Translations under genes and position numbers: made by a program
Source of the DNA: ZLKRG08 sp046094385
GTDB taxonomy: Bacteria; Actinomycetota; Actinomycetes; Nanopelagicales; Nanopelagicaceae
Reading direction: 5' to 3'
DNA: 28,083 nt
NCBI GenBank assembly: GCA_046094385.1
Contig: JBJTHJ010000042.1
Span: 1-28,083, forward strand
Shown here: positions 6,563-14,078 of the stretch, one piece after another
How positions within the stretch are numbered: the first letter of the stretch is position 1
How the letters are laid out: the number at the start of each line of letters is the position of its first letter
Notes under the pieces: model-generated
Told to the model about the DNA's origin: nothing
Seen by the model: only the letters and a program-made list of their open reading frames with translations
The model's database searches: none

Positions 6563-7969
6563 GTGGCATTTCTTTGGGCTGCATTGTGCGGGTTGGTAAC
6601 TAGCGCTGCTTTTTACCCGCTCGCACTTTGGCCCGCCATATTTGTAGGTATTGCTGGGCTTTACCTTCTAAATCGGGATCAAAATTTCAAAAGGCGCTTG
6701 GCTTTAAATTTCACCTTTGGTGTTGCCTTTCAAATCATCTCGCTTTATTGGATTGGTACATATGTAGGCTGGTATGCCTGGCTGGCTTTAGTTGCAATGC
6801 AAGCAACTTTCTTGATGGTCTTAAGTTTTGCCAACCATCCCCTGACTTTTGCATCCGCCTGGATCCTCTTTGAATTTATTCTTCGAAGCTTTCCTTTTGG
6901 AGGATTTGGGTGGTCAAGGTTGGGTTTCGCACTTACCGAAACGCCACTTAACTTTCTCTATCCAAGAGTTGGAATATCAGGGGTAGCTTTCCTTGCGGTT
7001 CTAATATCTGCACTCATAGTTAATCGACAATGGAGAGGCACGGCAGTAGCGCTATCGGCGCTTGCCATTATCTCTTTACTACCAATCTCCGTTATTGACG
7101 GTAAGAATATTGATGTTGCCTTGGTCCAAGGAGGTCAGATTGAAAAACTAGATAACACCTTTGAAAATGCCGAAGCCGCAATTAATAAGCACTTTATTGC
7201 CACCAAGAAAATTCCAGAGAACTCAGTAGATCTTGTTATCTGGCCGGAGAATGCAGTCATGCATGATCCCTTTCTAAGAAAGACCACTAACCAAGCCTTT
7301 CTCTCAGAGGCTGATCGAATCAAGGCCCCAATTCTGGTCAACGCAAATTTGAGAGATGGCACAAATGGCTCAGTTCTCCTGGGAGATGACTTGGATCAAA
7401 GGTATTCAAAGCGCTACTTAACGCCATTTGGGGAATTCATACCATTTCGCTCCATTGTCGAGAGAATCAACGAGAAAGCCAAGCGAGTAAGTGGTTATCA
7501 ACCTGGCCAAAATCCCTACCTGTTTAGGACAGAGAGTGGCACTTTTAGGACTTTAATCTGTTATGAATTGTTATCTGATTTGCAAGCTCGTTCTGAGATG
7601 GGTGATGCTGATTTCATTGTCACTCAAACCAACAATGCCACCTATTTCCAAACTTGGCAGTTAGACCAAGAGTTAGCCATTGCCAAGGCTAGAAGCGCGG
7701 AGACTTCAAGACATAGCGCATATGTTTCAACCACTGGTGGAACTTCTTTGATTGATGAGGATGGTCGTGTGGTTGAATCGTTGCCTAAATATGCCAACGC
7801 CGTATTAATTGGTGAGGTCACAACCAGATCCGGAATTACTTTGGCCACAAAATTTGGTGGATATTTAGAATTGCTATTGATTGCTCTAGGTTTCATCCCC
7901 TTTGTAACCCGCCTACTTAAACGCCAGTCACTGATCCCAATCAATATCGCAACTAAGCGTGGAAAGTGA
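6563..7969 (+). CDS. lnt: Apolipoprotein N-acyltransferase
   Basis: The 468-residue membrane enzyme transfers a third acyl chain to the N-terminal cysteine of lipoproteins. The first 190 residues form several membrane helices. The nitrilase-like domain then shows the catalytic triad: E229 (IWPENAV), K283 (YSKRYLTPFGEFIPFR) and C333 (LICYELLSD). FVVTQTNNATY-like residues of the active-site loop follow (IVTQTNNATYF), then a C-terminal helix. Length is slightly under the E. coli enzyme. It is not fused to a Ppm1/dolichol-phosphate mannosyl synthase domain as in mycobacteria. The start is GTG at 6563 with no Shine-Dalgarno, so the exact start is uncertain. The upstream 100 bp shows no strong terminator. 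Confidence 0.93.
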   Translation: MAFLWAALCGLVTSAAFYPLALWPAIFVGIAGLYLLNRDQNFKRRLALNFTFGVAFQIISLYWIGTYVGWYAWLALVAMQATFLMVLSFANHPLTFASAWILFEFILRSFPFGGFGWSRLGFALTETPLNFLYPRVGISGVAFLAVLISALIVNRQWRGTAVALSALAIISLLPISVIDGKNIDVALVQGGQIEKLDNTFENAEAAINKHFIATKKIPENSVDLVIWPENAVMHDPFLRKTTNQAFLSEADRIKAPILVNANLRDGTNGSVLLGDDLDQRYSKRYLTPFGEFIPFRSIVERINEKAKRVSGYQPGQNPYLFRTESGTFRTLICYELLSDLQARSEMGDADFIVTQTNNATYFQTWQLDQELAIAKARSAETSRHSAYVSTTGGTSLIDEDGRVVESLPKYANAVLIGEVTTRSGITLATKFGGYLELLLIALGFIPFVTRLLKRQSLIPINIATKRGK

Positions 7970-7995
7970 TTTTTAAAAGCGGTAACCCTTACTTG

Positions 7996-8001
7996 TAGAA
8001 T
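7996..8001 (+). promoter_or_regulatory. -10 element of trhO (leaderless start)
   Basis: TAGAAT is followed by exactly 7 nt and ATG at 8009. The upstream in-frame ATG at 8000 overlaps the hexamer itself, so the true start is almost certainly 8009. Confidence 0.65.
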
Positions 8002-8008
8002 GCTGCAC

Positions 8009-8926
8009 ATGGAGCTACAGAAGGTCATCTTGTATTACGGCTTTGCGCCGGTGGCTGATCCTGAAGCCGTACGCCTGTGGCAAAAAAATCTCTGTGAAAC
8101 TTTGGGTTTAAAAGGTCGAATCCTGATCTCTAAACATGGGATCAATGGAACGCTTGGCGGAGATATGTCGGCGCTAAAGAAATACGTCCGAGCAACCAAG
8201 GAATATCCTGGCTTCAAGAAAATTGATTTCAAATGGTCCGATGGCACTGGAAATGATTTCCCGAGATTAAGAATCCGTGTTCGAGAAGAGCTTGTGACAT
8301 TTGGCGCTCCTGACGAGATTCAAGTTGATATCAATGGCGTGATAAACGGTGGTAAGCACCTAAAGCCATACGAAGTCAATAAATTAGTTGAAGAACGCGG
8401 AGAAGAAGTGGTCTTCTTTGATGGTCGAAATACCTATGAAGCAAAGATCGGTAAATTCAGGAATGCGGTTATACCTGATGTCGTAACCTCCCGAGATTTT
8501 ATCAAGGAAATCGAAAGCGGCAAATATGATGAACTTAAAGATAAGCCAATTGTCACCTATTGCACCGGTGGAATTCGTTGTGAAATTCTCTCTGCAGTAA
8601 TGGTCAATCGAGGCTTCAAAGAGGTCTATCAAATTGATGGTGGCATCGTTAAATATGGTGACAAATTTGCAGACTCTGGCTATTGGGAGGGTTCTCTATA
8701 TACATTCGATGATCGCATGACCATCGACTTTAGTGATCAGACCAAGATCATTGGAAAGTGTGATCGCTGCCAAGCGTCAACTAAGAGTTTCCATAACTGC
8801 TCTAACCAAAATTGCCATGAACTCTTTCTGCTTTGCGATACCTGCGTACAAGAGTCCAAAAACTTAGAGTGCGTTCATGATGTCAGCAGAAGTCATAAAC
8901 AAGGTCGAGAAGAGTTAGTTGGCTAG
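8009..8926 (+). CDS. trhO: tRNA uridine(34) hydroxylase, rhodanese-domain protein TrhO (YceA)
   Basis: The 305-residue protein hydroxylates U34 of certain tRNAs to give 5-hydroxyuridine with oxygen. The N-terminal YceA domain opens with VILYYGFAPVADPEAVRLW and contains GRILISKHGINGTLGG. The central rhodanese domain carries the catalytic loop YCTGGIRCE, active cysteine C185. The C-terminus has a zinc-finger-like set of cysteines (CDRC, NCSNQNC, LCDTC, C-x-H). I chose ATG at 8009 because the family starts just before this point and a -10 TAGAAT lies 7 nt upstream. The stop shares its G with the GTG start of the next gene (TAGTG), so the pair is an operon. Confidence 0.93.
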   Translation: MELQKVILYYGFAPVADPEAVRLWQKNLCETLGLKGRILISKHGINGTLGGDMSALKKYVRATKEYPGFKKIDFKWSDGTGNDFPRLRIRVREELVTFGAPDEIQVDINGVINGGKHLKPYEVNKLVEERGEEVVFFDGRNTYEAKIGKFRNAVIPDVVTSRDFIKEIESGKYDELKDKPIVTYCTGGIRCEILSAVMVNRGFKEVYQIDGGIVKYGDKFADSGYWEGSLYTFDDRMTIDFSDQTKIIGKCDRCQASTKSFHNCSNQNCHELFLLCDTCVQESKNLECVHDVSRSHKQGREELVG

Positions 8927-9579
8927 TGGCCACAGCCTGGGTTGAAGGGCCTGCACCAGATCGAATTTCGAATTATGGTTCGCATTCAGATCAAATAATC
9001 GAGTTCTATGGCCATGGCGGTCCGCTAATAGCCATGATTCATGGTGGTTACTGGCGAGCGATTCATAATCGAGAACACATGAGGGCTTTGGCTTGCAAAA
9101 TTGCCGACCACGGATTTCAAGTTGCAAATATCGAATATCGTCGCGAACCGCTAAAACCCAAAGAGACCTTTGATGATGTGACCATGGCATTGAACTCTCT
9201 GGGTTCTATAGAGGCAATAATCGGTTTCTCAGTGGGTGGTCAGATTGCGCTATTAAATGCGACTCTTGCGCATAAGTTGATTTTGTTAGCTCCGGTCACC
9301 GATCTTGAACGAACCAAATCGGAGGAACTCGGTGATGGCGCGGTCAAAGAATTCTTTGGCTTTGAAAATTTACAAGATTTCGATCCTATGAAACTAACTT
9401 ACTCTTCACATATCTACTTACTACACGGAGATAATGATCAAAGAGTTCCTATCTGGCATTCCAGAGATTTTGTAAAATCCAAAGGTGGTTCATTGATGGA
9501 GATTGCTGAGGCTGATCATTTTGAGGTCATTAACCCCGAAGGCCTAGCCTTCCAATTGATCTTAAATGCGTTGAAGTAA
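8926..9579 (+). CDS. Alpha/beta hydrolase, arylformamidase (KynB)-like
   Basis: This 217-residue hydrolase has HGGYWR at 39-44 (oxyanion hole), the nucleophile elbow GFSVGG with S102, an acid aspartate in HGDNDQRVP (D169 or D171) and the catalytic histidine H198 in ADHFEVINP. HGGYW together with ADHF is typical of kynurenine formamidase-like esterases, but GFSVGG differs from the usual GHSAGG. The substrate is therefore open; a formamidase or small-ester hydrolase is plausible. It overlaps the trhO stop by one base and is likely co-transcribed with it. No other kynurenine-pathway gene is nearby. It is convergent with argG, with only 9 nt between stops. Confidence 0.8.
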   Translation: MATAWVEGPAPDRISNYGSHSDQIIEFYGHGGPLIAMIHGGYWRAIHNREHMRALACKIADHGFQVANIEYRREPLKPKETFDDVTMALNSLGSIEAIIGFSVGGQIALLNATLAHKLILLAPVTDLERTKSEELGDGAVKEFFGFENLQDFDPMKLTYSSHIYLLHGDNDQRVPIWHSRDFVKSKGGSLMEIAEADHFEVINPEGLAFQLILNALK

Positions 9580-9588
9580 CTTACTTTT

Positions 9589-10935
9589 TTATTTATCTGA
9601 CTGATCTGGTTTATCTAATTCTCCGACTAATTTGAATTGGCCATCACCTAATTGACCTTGGGCAGCATAGAGTTCCAATTTCGATCGGGTATCGGCGATA
9701 TCGAGATTACGCATCGTCAATTGACCAATTCGATCAACTGGGCCAAATGCGGAGTCCTCAGTGCGCTCCATGGATAGTTTCTCTGGGTGATAGCTAAAAG
9801 CAGGACCTTCGGTGTTAATGATTGAATAATCATCACCGCGGCGAAGGCGAATAGTGACTGAGCCAGTAACAGCGGATGCAACCCAGCGCTGTAATGATTC
9901 GCGGAGCATCAAAGATTGTGGATCAAACCAACGACCCTCATAAAGCAAGCGACCTAATCTGCGCCCCTCTGCGTGATAGTTGGCGATGGTATCCTCATTG
10001 TGAATTGCAGTAATAAGTCTTTCGTAAGCGATGAAAAGTAAGGCCATTCCGGGTGCTTCATAGATGCCACGACTCTTTGCTTCGATGATTCTATTCTCGA
10101 TTAGATCCGACATCCCAAGTCCATGTCTGCCGCCAATTGCATTGACTTCGCGCATCATCGCAACTACATCATCATAAAGTTTGCCATTTATAGAAACTGG
10201 TCTGCCTTTAGCAAATTCAATTCTCACATCTTCCGAATCAATCTTGATTGATTGATCCCAGAACTTAACTCCCATAATTGGATTGACGATTTCGATGTTT
10301 GAGTCTAGAAACTCCAGAGATTTGGCCTCATGGGTTGCTCCTAAGATGTTGGCATCAGTTGAATAGGCTTTCTCAACGCTATCGCGATAAGGCAGTTTAT
10401 GTTTAGCCAAATACTCTGACATCTCTTTACGTCCACCTAACTCGGTGACGAACTTTTGATCAAGCCATGGTTTATAGATTCGCAGGGCTGGATTTGCCAA
10501 TAAGCCATAACGATAGAAACGCTCAATGTCATTGCCTTTGTAAGTTGAGCCGTCTCCCCAAATTGATACTTGATCCTCAAGCATTGCGCGAACCAACAAT
10601 GTTCCGGTTACTGCACGACCAATTGGAGTGGTGTTGAAATATTGTTTGCCACCTGAACGGATATGGAAAGCGCCGCAAGCGATTGCAGCAAGGCCCTCTT
10701 CGACCATCGCGCTTTTACAATCCACCAACCTCGAACCCTCAGCGCCATATTCCTTTGCGCGACCAGGCACTGACTGGATATCTGGCTCGTCATACTGTCC
10801 CAAGTCTGCGGTATACGTAAATGGAATCGCACCATTGTTGCGCATCCAGGCAACCGCAACCGAGGTATCAAGACCACCACTGAACGCGATTCCTACACGT
10901 TCACCTACTGGTAGCGAACCAAGCACTTTAGACAT
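9589..10935 (-). CDS. argG: Argininosuccinate synthase, long E. coli-type
   Basis: The 448-residue enzyme joins citrulline and aspartate with ATP in arginine synthesis. The N-type ATP pyrophosphatase loop is AFSGGLDTS. Very conserved blocks follow: YFNTTPIGRAVTGT, IWGDGSTYKGNDIERFYRYG, EKAYSTDANILGATHEAK, NPIMGVKFWD and IGGRHGLGMSDLIENRI. These and the length match the E. coli form (447 residues) rather than the ~400-residue form usual in actinobacteria. An ATG at 10944 is possible, but it overlaps a TAGAAT -10; ATG at 10935 lies 7 nt after that hexamer and matches where the family starts. There are no other arg genes beside it. Confidence 0.96.
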   Translation of the reverse strand: MSKVLGSLPVGERVGIAFSGGLDTSVAVAWMRNNGAIPFTYTADLGQYDEPDIQSVPGRAKEYGAEGSRLVDCKSAMVEEGLAAIACGAFHIRSGGKQYFNTTPIGRAVTGTLLVRAMLEDQVSIWGDGSTYKGNDIERFYRYGLLANPALRIYKPWLDQKFVTELGGRKEMSEYLAKHKLPYRDSVEKAYSTDANILGATHEAKSLEFLDSNIEIVNPIMGVKFWDQSIKIDSEDVRIEFAKGRPVSINGKLYDDVVAMMREVNAIGGRHGLGMSDLIENRIIEAKSRGIYEAPGMALLFIAYERLITAIHNEDTIANYHAEGRRLGRLLYEGRWFDPQSLMLRESLQRWVASAVTGSVTIRLRRGDDYSIINTEGPAFSYHPEKLSMERTEDSAFGPVDRIGQLTMRNLDIADTRSKLELYAAQGQLGDGQFKLVGELDKPDQSDK

Positions 10936-10942
10936 AGTGCGC

Positions 10943-10948
10943 ATTCTA
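10943..10948 (-). promoter_or_regulatory. -10 element of argG (leaderless start)
   Basis: TAGAAT on the minus strand, 7 nt, then ATG at 10935. The same hexamer and spacing as at trhO. The divergent gene starts at 10962, so both promoters share a 26-bp gap. Confidence 0.65.
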
Positions 10949-10961
10949 ATACCCTTTAACC

Positions 10962-11339
10962 ATGCGGATTTCCTCTGAAAATATCATCACTAGATTCAAC
11001 CGAAAGTTGGCGCTCTTCATTACTTCAAGCGTCGGCACCATGGCATGCGCCTATTTATTTGCGGCAATCGCACTTATTTCCTTGCCAAAAGCAATCGCAT
11101 CTCGCGATGTCATTGTTATTGTCTCTTGGGTAGCACAAACCTTTTTGCAACTAGTCCTGCTCTCGATAATCATGGTGGGTCAGCAGATTAACTCCGAAAA
11201 AGTGAATAATCAGATCGCAGAGACACATGCGGCGACCTTGGCTGAATTCGAGTTGGCCAAAATGGAATTGGCTGAACTAAAGCAAATTTCCGCAGAAGTT
11301 CATGAACTTTTGAAAGATTTTCAAAATCGGATTAAGTAA
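10962..11339 (+). CDS. Two-helix membrane protein with C-terminal coiled coil, function unknown
   Basis: The 125-residue protein has a short basic N-terminus (TRFNRKLALFI), two membrane helices at about 17-42 and 47-72 (ACAYLFAAIALISLP; IVIVSWVAQTFLQLVLLSIIMVG), and a heptad-rich, charged coiled coil from about 85 to the end (ELAKMELAELKQISAEVHELL). The helix pair resembles DUF1003-type membrane proteins, but the similarity is by eye. It starts 27 bp from argG on the other strand. It is followed by the 13-bp tandem repeat array. The function is not known; a membrane-anchored scaffold is one possibility. Confidence 0.75.
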   Translation: MRISSENIITRFNRKLALFITSSVGTMACAYLFAAIALISLPKAIASRDVIVIVSWVAQTFLQLVLLSIIMVGQQINSEKVNNQIAETHAATLAEFELAKMELAELKQISAEVHELLKDFQNRIK

Positions 11340-11354
11340 TTTATCCCTAATCTC

Positions 11355-11419
11355 CTGAATCCTTGGGTTGAATCCTAGGGTTGAATCCTAGGGTTGAATC
11401 CTTGGGCTGAATCTTTAGG
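11355..11419. repeat. Tandem array of five 13-bp units
   Basis: Five contiguous units read CTGAATCCTTGGG, TTGAATCCTAGGG (twice), TTGAATCCTTGGG and CTGAATCTTTAGG. They lie in the 86-bp gap between two convergent genes. Each unit centres on CCTAGG or CCTTGG. The outer units are the most diverged and the two central ones are identical. There is no spacer, so this is not a CRISPR array. It might be a slippage-prone minisatellite or a protein-binding array. Confidence 0.92.
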
Positions 11420-11425
11420 ATGCAA

Positions 11426-11884
11426 TTAGAAGTTAGCCGCAATCTCTCTGAGTTGCTGGGTATGACTTACGATATGGCTATCAGCTTTTTCAAATAATTG
11501 CGAGAGCGTCACTTCTCCTAATTCCGGATGATTAGAAACCTTATTCCAATCTGCATCTGTAGCATTTCCTAATATCTCATAGGCCATAGTGCGAATGCCA
11601 ACTAAGGCCGCGAGTGAGGTTTTCACTTTTCGAAGTGCGTAATTAACACGCTCTGGATATGCCTCTTCGTCAAATGGAACGACGCTTGGATTGATATCGC
11701 CAATTGCATGTAGATAACGAGATGTGAAATGTAACTCCGCATCTGCTATGTGATGCACTACGTAGGCCGCAGACCAACCTCCCGCCACCGAGGTGTAGCG
11801 ATGCGCTTCTGGGATAGTCGACAAGGCATCTTGAAATTCTTTGCCATGGGAGATGAATCTATTTAATCGCTCGTCAATGTTCAT
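11426..11884 (-). CDS. DinB-family (four-helix, metal-binding) protein
   Basis: From ATG at 11884 the protein has 152 residues. It matches the DinB/YfiT four-helix fold: GGWSAAYVVHHIADAE in helix 2 gives H44/H45, and DSHIVSHTQQL near the end gives H137 and H141. These three histidines form the usual metal site. Family members act as thiol-dependent transferases or hydrolases; the thiol and substrate here are unknown. A longer reading to 11908 is rejected because a -10 (TAAACT) sits 7 nt before ATG 11884. It is divergent from the alpha-glucosidase through overlapping -10 elements. Confidence 0.82.
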   Translation of the reverse strand: MNIDERLNRFISHGKEFQDALSTIPEAHRYTSVAGGWSAAYVVHHIADAELHFTSRYLHAIGDINPSVVPFDEEAYPERVNYALRKVKTSLAALVGIRTMAYEILGNATDADWNKVSNHPELGEVTLSQLFEKADSHIVSHTQQLREIAANF

Positions 11885-11888
11885 GGGA

Positions 11889-11897
11889 TAGAGTTTA
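11889..11897. promoter_or_regulatory. Bidirectional promoter: overlapping divergent -10 elements
   Basis: On the plus strand TAGAGT (11889-11894) ends 6 nt before GTG 11901. On the minus strand TAAACT (11897-11892) ends 7 nt before ATG 11884. The two hexamers share three base pairs, so one 9-bp site can open in both directions. Both transcripts would be leaderless. No Shine-Dalgarno precedes either start. Confidence 0.6.
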
Positions 11898-11900
11898 GTG

Positions 11901-13457
11901 GTGAGCAAATGGTGGAATGAAGCGGTTGTATATCAAATTTATCCCCGCTCTTTTCAAGATAGTAATGGAGATGGTGAAGGTGATTTAAAGGGAATCACAT
12001 CAAGACTTGGGTACATCAAGGATCTCGGTGTCGATGCCATCTGGCTTAGCCCTTTCTATACCAGTCCAAATAAAGATGGTGGCTACGACGTAGCTGATCC
12101 GAGAGATGTGGATCCAAGATTTGGCACTCTCGATGATGCCAAAGAGTTGTTTGATGCTGCGCACAATCTTGGTCTTCGAGTAATTGTTGATATCGTGCCA
12201 AATCATTTCTCCAGCGCACATAAATGGTTTCAAGAAGCGCTACTTGCCAAGCCTGGTTCACCTGAACGGGCTAGATTCCATTTTTACGAAGGAAAAGATC
12301 AATTTACTCCACCAAATAATTGGATTTCACTCTTTGGTGGGCCTGCCTGGACGCAGGTATCAGATGGCCAGTGGTACCTACATCTCTTTGATTCGTCTCA
12401 ACCTGATTTGAATTGGGATAACCCTGAGGTCAATGCAGATTTCGAAAACACTCTGAAGTTTTGGCTAGATCTCGGAGTTGATGGTTTTAGAATCGATGTT
12501 GCACATGGATTAGCCAAAGATGATATTCACAAAGATCATTATGATCCTCAAGGTCTCAGCGATGCGCTTCGATTAGATGTGCTAATGGAGCCAGAAAAGC
12601 GGAACAGTTACTTAGCAGATATCCCCTTCTTTGATCGCGATGGGGTTCACGAAATTTATAGAAAATGGCGGAAACTCTTTGATTCATATAGTCCAAGAGA
12701 GGTTATGGCTGTTGCAGAGATTTGGGTCCATCCACCACAGCGTGCAACTCGATATGTAAGAGCAGATGAACTTCATCAATTCTTTAATTTTGATGTCATG
12801 AATGCGCCTTTTGATGGAGAATATCTTTACGATTCGATCTCAAAGATGTTGAATCTGGTCAATGCCGAGAACGCTTGGCCAACTTGGTGTCTATCAAATC
12901 ATGATTGCGAACGGGTAGCTTCAAGAATTGGCGCAGATGCTGCCAGAGCTATGGCCCTCTTTATCTTGGGACTACCTGGATCGACCTATATTTACAATGG
13001 ACAAGAATTAGGTTTACCAAATGGTCAGATGGCAGATTCAGATCGCCAAGATCCTATTTTCTTTAGAACAAACGGGGCGCAGAAAGGTCGCGACGGCGCA
13101 AGGGTTCCTATTCCTTGGAGTGGAGAGCTTGCCCCATTTAATTTCAGCACTGGAAAACCTTGGTTACCAATCCAGCAGAGTTGGCAGGAATTTACGGTAG
13201 AAAGGGAGTTGGCAGATCCAGGTTCCTCATTAAATCTCTATCGAACAGCGCTCAAATTGCGGAAGAAAGAATTTGTATCGGCTGGAAAGCTAACTTGGTC
13301 TAACAAAGATGGCATCCTCTCCTACCGGCGCGGTCGGATTGAAGTGGTGCTAAATACAACAGATCAGCCAATTGCAATCACGCAGGAACTGCTGCTATCT
13401 AGCCAGCAAGATTCTGGCGTGATTCCACCAAACGCAGCAGCTTGGTTATTGCTTTAG
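11901..13457 (+). CDS. Alpha-glucosidase, glycoside hydrolase family 13 (oligo-1,6-glucosidase type)
   Basis: This 518-residue cytoplasmic enzyme (no signal peptide) cleaves terminal alpha-linked glucose from short oligosaccharides. GH13 motifs are in order: YQIYPRSFQDSNGDGEGDL near the start, VDIVPNHF, the nucleophile motif GFRIDVAHG (D199), the acid/base motif VAEIWV (E273) and the transition-state stabiliser SNHDCER (D335). The C-terminal beta domain ends at about 515. Start: GTG at 11901 fits the 6-nt gap after TAGAGT; GTG at 11898 is the alternative. Subfamily and exact linkage cannot be settled. It lacks neighbouring sugar transporter genes. Its 3' end overlaps the hpf 3' end by 12 bp on the opposite strand. 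Confidence 0.93.
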   Translation: MSKWWNEAVVYQIYPRSFQDSNGDGEGDLKGITSRLGYIKDLGVDAIWLSPFYTSPNKDGGYDVADPRDVDPRFGTLDDAKELFDAAHNLGLRVIVDIVPNHFSSAHKWFQEALLAKPGSPERARFHFYEGKDQFTPPNNWISLFGGPAWTQVSDGQWYLHLFDSSQPDLNWDNPEVNADFENTLKFWLDLGVDGFRIDVAHGLAKDDIHKDHYDPQGLSDALRLDVLMEPEKRNSYLADIPFFDRDGVHEIYRKWRKLFDSYSPREVMAVAEIWVHPPQRATRYVRADELHQFFNFDVMNAPFDGEYLYDSISKMLNLVNAENAWPTWCLSNHDCERVASRIGADAARAMALFILGLPGSTYIYNGQELGLPNGQMADSDRQDPIFFRTNGAQKGRDGARVPIPWSGELAPFNFSTGKPWLPIQQSWQEFTVERELADPGSSLNLYRTALKLRKKEFVSAGKLTWSNKDGILSYRRGRIEVVLNTTDQPIAITQELLLSSQQDSGVIPPNAAAWLLL

Positions 13458-13784
13458 TTGGTTCTTGATCGAATCTCGCGAGAAATCCTTGGATTTCTCG
13501 TGGATCTTCCGAAGTTGTAGCTCGAAACTCTTAACTGCTAAATCAAAGGCTGCAACATCATTAAATTCTGAAGCTTCCGAGCGCACTAAAGGTCCTGCGC
13601 CTTTTGCGGTAAGCACTACTTTATGTGAATGCTTTCCTTGTTTTGGATTTTGTTCATGAATGATTTCGACCTCTACTCGATCAAGTAATACATTGAATCG
13701 ACCCAAAGTTTTTAATTTCTCTGTAGCGATATCTTTGAAGTCTTCGGCAAGGTGTGCTTGTCGGGTATGGAAAATAATCTGCAT
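13446..13784 (-). CDS. hpf: Ribosome hibernation factor, short HPF/RaiA type
   Basis: The 112-residue protein shows the S30AE fold order: MQIIFHTRQAHLAEDFKDIATEK, a VEVEIIHEQ strand, HKVVLTAKG, then AFDLAVKSFELQLRKIHEK. It binds the 30S decoding centre and holds ribosomes inactive in starvation. It lacks the C-terminal dimerisation domain of the ~220-residue long HPF usual in actinobacteria, so it is the short kind. Start: ATG at 13784 with a weak AAGGG eight or so bases upstream. It overlaps the alpha-glucosidase 3' end on the opposite strand. Confidence 0.9.
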   Translation of the reverse strand: MQIIFHTRQAHLAEDFKDIATEKLKTLGRFNVLLDRVEVEIIHEQNPKQGKHSHKVVLTAKGAGPLVRSEASEFNDVAAFDLAVKSFELQLRKIHEKSKDFSRDSIKNQLKQ

Positions 13785-13837
13785 TTTAAAGACCCTTCTA
13801 GTAAGGAATCTCTGTGGAGATTGCTTAAAGTCTAGAC

Positions 13838-13984
13838 TTAAGCGTCTTCAAATTCATCATCCTCGGCCCAAACTGAGGCCGGGGAATCCTCTTGTTTTTC
13901 CACCCAAGAGAGGAATGATCCGACTGCTTTGAAGGACAATACTACGAATGTAGCTAGCGCCGCTATCCGTCGAATCAATTTCAT
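13838..13984 (-). CDS. 48-residue membrane microprotein with acidic tail, function unknown
   Basis: From ATG at 13984 to TAA at 13838-13840, 48 residues are read. The basic N-terminus MKLIRR is followed by one hydrophobic helix (about residues 7-27) and a polar tail ending in WAEDDEFEDA. The charge layout (positive end inside, strongly acidic end) is that of a small single-pass membrane protein or a lipidless signal-anchor. A TATCAT -10 ends 6 nt before the ATG, the same leaderless pattern as other genes here. It fills most of what would otherwise be a 294-bp empty stretch between hpf (start 13784) and the Cys/Met enzyme (stop 14079). No family is recognised. Confidence 0.62.
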   Translation of the reverse strand: MKLIRRIAALATFVVLSFKAVGSFLSWVEKQEDSPASVWAEDDEFEDA

Positions 13985-13990
13985 GGCTTA

Positions 13991-13996
13991 ATGATA
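13991..13996 (-). promoter_or_regulatory. -10 element of the microprotein gene
   Basis: TATCAT on the minus strand, 6 nt before ATG 13984. It supports that the microprotein is transcribed, as a leaderless mRNA. The remaining bases from here to 14078 show nothing further. Confidence 0.5.
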
Positions 13997-14078
13997 TCTC
14001 TTCTTTGAGAATTAACCGTGGACGATTGGTCAATGACTTTGAGTGAATTCCACTTCACTAACAGTTACCAAAAGTTAA

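Noticed and set aside
11355..11419. CRISPR-like repeat
   Set aside because: Units of 13 bp are contiguous with no spacers and there are no cas genes.
13660..13932. Plus-strand 90-codon frame opposite hpf and the microprotein
   Set aside because: Runs antisense to a clear hpf and a promoter-backed small gene; basic, low-complexity product with no motif and no Shine-Dalgarno.
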